The notes under the pieces are model-generated. The model did no database searches and had not been told where the DNA came from. It saw only the letters and a list, made by a program, of their open reading frames with translations. Below are positions 22,260-23,921 of a DNA stretch of 23,921 nt, piece after piece; the stretch's first letter is position 1, and the number at the start of each line of letters is the position of its first letter. Position numbers and translations under genes: made by a program. Source of the stretch: Planctomycetota bacterium (lineage in GTDB: Bacteria; Planctomycetota; Planctomycetia; Pirellulales; Thermoguttaceae); NCBI GenBank assembly GCA_018897395.1, contig JAHIKV010000205.1, positions 1 through 23,921 on the forward strand, in the 5' to 3' direction.

Positions 22260-23579
22260 TTATTCGGCCACAACGACGTTCTTCCGTGCCTCGGCCGTCA
22301 AGTATTTTACGGCCGCCTGCAATTGGCGGTCCACGAACGGCGGCTTTTCGACTTCCGTTGCGGGCGGATGCAAAATGTCGCGCTCGCGGCGGTCGCGGAT
22401 CAATTCGAGCATCTCGCGGCCGTCGAGCGTGATCCGATAACTTTCGTCCGGCGTCACTCCCCACTCGTCGCCCTCCTTGGCGTTGGGGAAACGGTGAATG
22501 TTCTTTCCGTTGGGGCGGCGATAGCTGGAGGTGGTCAGTTTCAGGGCGCCGCGGCCGTCGGCCAACTCAATCAGGTTCTGCACGCTCCCCTTACCCCAGG
22601 TTCGCTCGCCGACCACGCCCGCCCGCCGGTGGTCTTGCAAACAGGCGGCGACGATCTCGCTGGAGCTGGCGCTGTAACGATTGACCAGCACGGCCATCGG
22701 AATGCCCTCGAAGGTTCCTTCTTCGTGTGCGTCCCAGGCACGCTTGGGACTATTGCGGCCCTCGGCCGAGACGATCCGTCCCTTGGAGATAAACAGATCG
22801 CTCGTCTCGATGGCCGCGCTGAGCAGTCCGCCGGGATTGAACCGCAGGTCGATGATCAGCCCCCGCATTTTTTCGTTTTTCAGTTGCGTCAATACCCGCC
22901 GCAACTCTCCGGCCGTGTCGCGGCTGAAGGCGACCAGCCGCACGTAGCCGATATGTTCCCGCGGCTTGAACATGTAGTCCCAGGAGCCGTCCGGTTTGCG
23001 GCCGTCGCCCAGTACGGTGTCGACGTGGATTTTTTCTCGGGTGAGGGTGACTTTCCTCGCGGCGTCCTCGCCCGGATGCACGATAACGAGCGATACGCTG
23101 GTCCCTTCTTCGCCCTTGAGCAGTTCGACGGCCTCATCGATGCCGAGTCCGTCGGTGCTTTTTCCGTCGATTTCCAGGATGCGGTCGCCCGCGATGAGGT
23201 CCGCGCGATAGGCGGGCGTGCCGTGGATCGGGCTTAAGATTTTCAGTTGCCCGGCGTCCGCGTCGATCTGAACCCCAATGCCGCCAAACTCGCTCTCGAT
23301 GCCGTCGCGGAACCGCTGCAATTCTTCCGGGCCAATGTAGGTGGAATAGGGATCGAGTTCGCTCAGCACGCCGCGGATGGCCGATTCGATCAACTCGCGG
23401 CGGTCCACCTCGGCAATATAGTTCCGCTGGACCTGATCGATGCTGTCGATCAGCAGCTTATAGAGGTCGTAATCGCTCGGCTTAGGCTTCGACGCCTTTT
23501 CGGCCGGTGCGGCGATTACCGTCGGCGACGTTAAAGTCAGCAGCGCGAAAACGATGAACCAGTGCAAACCTCGAATCAT
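22260..23579 (-). CDS. S41 family C-terminal processing peptidase (CtpA-like), exported
   Basis: 439 aa from ATG 23579, which begins a signal peptide (MIRGLHWFIVFALLTLTSPTVIAA, residues 1-24); the longer open frame upstream is repeat and leader sequence. After an N-terminal helical part, a PDZ domain spans ~95-185 (GIGVQIDADAGQLKILSPIHGTPAYRADLIAGDRI region). The tail-specific protease domain follows with LRFNPGGLL, then the catalytic Ser in YSASSSEI (S305) and Lys in WGKGSVQ (K330). Such proteases cut proteins at the C-terminus in the periplasm. The enzyme looks complete. It is the first of a same-strand series with the radical SAM, DUF3800 and AMMECR1-MEMO genes, but gaps and repeats make a single operon doubtful. 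Confidence 0.93.
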   Translation of the reverse strand: MIRGLHWFIVFALLTLTSPTVIAAPAEKASKPKPSDYDLYKLLIDSIDQVQRNYIAEVDRRELIESAIRGVLSELDPYSTYIGPEELQRFRDGIESEFGGIGVQIDADAGQLKILSPIHGTPAYRADLIAGDRILEIDGKSTDGLGIDEAVELLKGEEGTSVSLVIVHPGEDAARKVTLTREKIHVDTVLGDGRKPDGSWDYMFKPREHIGYVRLVAFSRDTAGELRRVLTQLKNEKMRGLIIDLRFNPGGLLSAAIETSDLFISKGRIVSAEGRNSPKRAWDAHEEGTFEGIPMAVLVNRYSASSSEIVAACLQDHRRAGVVGERTWGKGSVQNLIELADGRGALKLTTSSYRRPNGKNIHRFPNAKEGDEWGVTPDESYRITLDGREMLELIRDRRERDILHPPATEVEKPPFVDRQLQAAVKYLTAEARKNVVVAE

Positions 23580-23734
23580 GGAAGTCTCGCTCCGGGTGGG
23601 GGGCAACAAAGTTGAAGTATAAGTCGGCTGCAGAAAACGGACAAGACGAAGTTGCCGCGCAGCGGCTATCAGGGTGCAAGTTGTGCTTTGCGATGGAAAG
23701 TTTATCTTCTTGCCCGAAGGACGCAATGATCGTT

Positions 23735-23796
23735 TAGCCCGAAGGGCTTGTAATATGACAGCCCATAGCCCGAAGGGCTTGTAATATGACAGCCCA
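23735..23796. repeat. Two tandem 31-bp units
   Basis: The unit TAGCCCGAAGGGCTTGTAAT... occupies 23735-23765 and 23766-23796 as identical copies. Each has an internal AGCCC-GAA-GGGCT hairpin. Two copies with no spacers rule out a CRISPR array. Confidence 0.9.
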
Positions 23797-23858
23797 TCCC
23801 TGAAAGAGTCCATTGTGTCAAGGGCCTCCTGGCGGGATTTTTGACGCACGGTCAGCGC

Positions 23859-23881
23859 AAAAGTCCCACAAGGGCTTTTTT
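23859..23881 (+). terminator. Possible intrinsic terminator
   Basis: AAAAGTCCC (23859-23867) pairs with GGGCTTTT (from 23872) with one bulged T, over a 4-nt loop (ACAA, 23868-23871), followed by further T. No plus-strand gene precedes it in the window, so the call is tentative. Confidence 0.3.
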
Positions 23882-23921
23882 CTCCCGTTTTTCCTCGCTT
23901 TGTCGTCGGATTACGGATTTC

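Larger units (their letters stand above)
23580..23921. other. Upstream region of the S41 gene, with repeats
   Basis: About 340 nt with no gene seen. It includes GGAG in the S41 leader, a tandem 31-bp repeat (23735-23796) and a hairpin-like stretch with a T run near 23859-23881. Confidence 0.5.

Noticed and set aside
21150..23237. 695-codon plus-strand frame across the radical SAM and S41 genes
   Set aside because: Antisense to two well-supported genes; composition is typical of a shadow frame.
23735..23796. CRISPR array
   Set aside because: Two abutting 31-bp units with no spacers; the other repeats in the window are palindromes without regular spacing, and no cas gene is present.
23580..23849. 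90-residue N-terminal extension of the S41 protease
   Set aside because: It translates repeat sequence and would bury the signal peptide that begins at 23579.

Overview
The window comes from a G+C-rich bacterial chromosome, most likely a planctomycete (Pirellulales-like). This rests on the two Ser/Thr kinases (one with a TM segment and a large outer domain), the style of the integrase tail and the many palindromic intergenic repeats. It is a lineage inference without database support.

Layout. 1-443: the 3' end of a tyrosine integrase that runs antisense into a tRNA-Val(TAC) gene, so the right edge of an integrated element. 492-3353 (-): membrane-anchored Ser/Thr kinase. 3354-4075: repeat-rich divergent intergenic region. 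4076-14638 (+): a long redox operon. 14778-18311 (+): 2-hydroxyacid dehydrogenase, a soluble kinase-like protein, a release-factor-like GGQ protein and a small secreted protein. 18391-23579 (-): AMMECR1-MEMO fusion, DUF3800 protein, AmmeMemoRadiSam radical SAM enzyme and an S41 C-terminal processing protease.

The redox operon is the main content. In order it encodes a ferredoxin-CCG protein (HdrC/HdrB-like fusion), EtfB, EtfA, a membrane ETF:quinone oxidoreductase of the EMO/EtfD type (NarI-like membrane domain, ferredoxin, CCG module), HdrA, MvhD, and the MvhG and MvhA subunits of a group 3c-like [NiFe] hydrogenase. Four junctions are ATGA overlaps and a fifth gap is 4 nt. By family knowledge MvhADG feeds electrons from H2 to the flavin of HdrA, and EtfAB plus EMO link a flavin pool to membrane quinone. 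Having both sets in one operon, with no canonical HdrB or HdrC, suggests an assembly that links H2, a low-potential carrier such as ferredoxin, and the quinone pool through ETF. The two CCG proteins are paralogous in their C-terminal halves and share the same loss of cysteine ligands at the first CCG site.

A second theme is invasion by palindromic repeats. They sit between most genes, hold the stop codon of one gene, directly abut the start codon of MvhD, and are inserted in frame inside two proteins (twice in the EMO-like protein, once in the release-factor-like protein).
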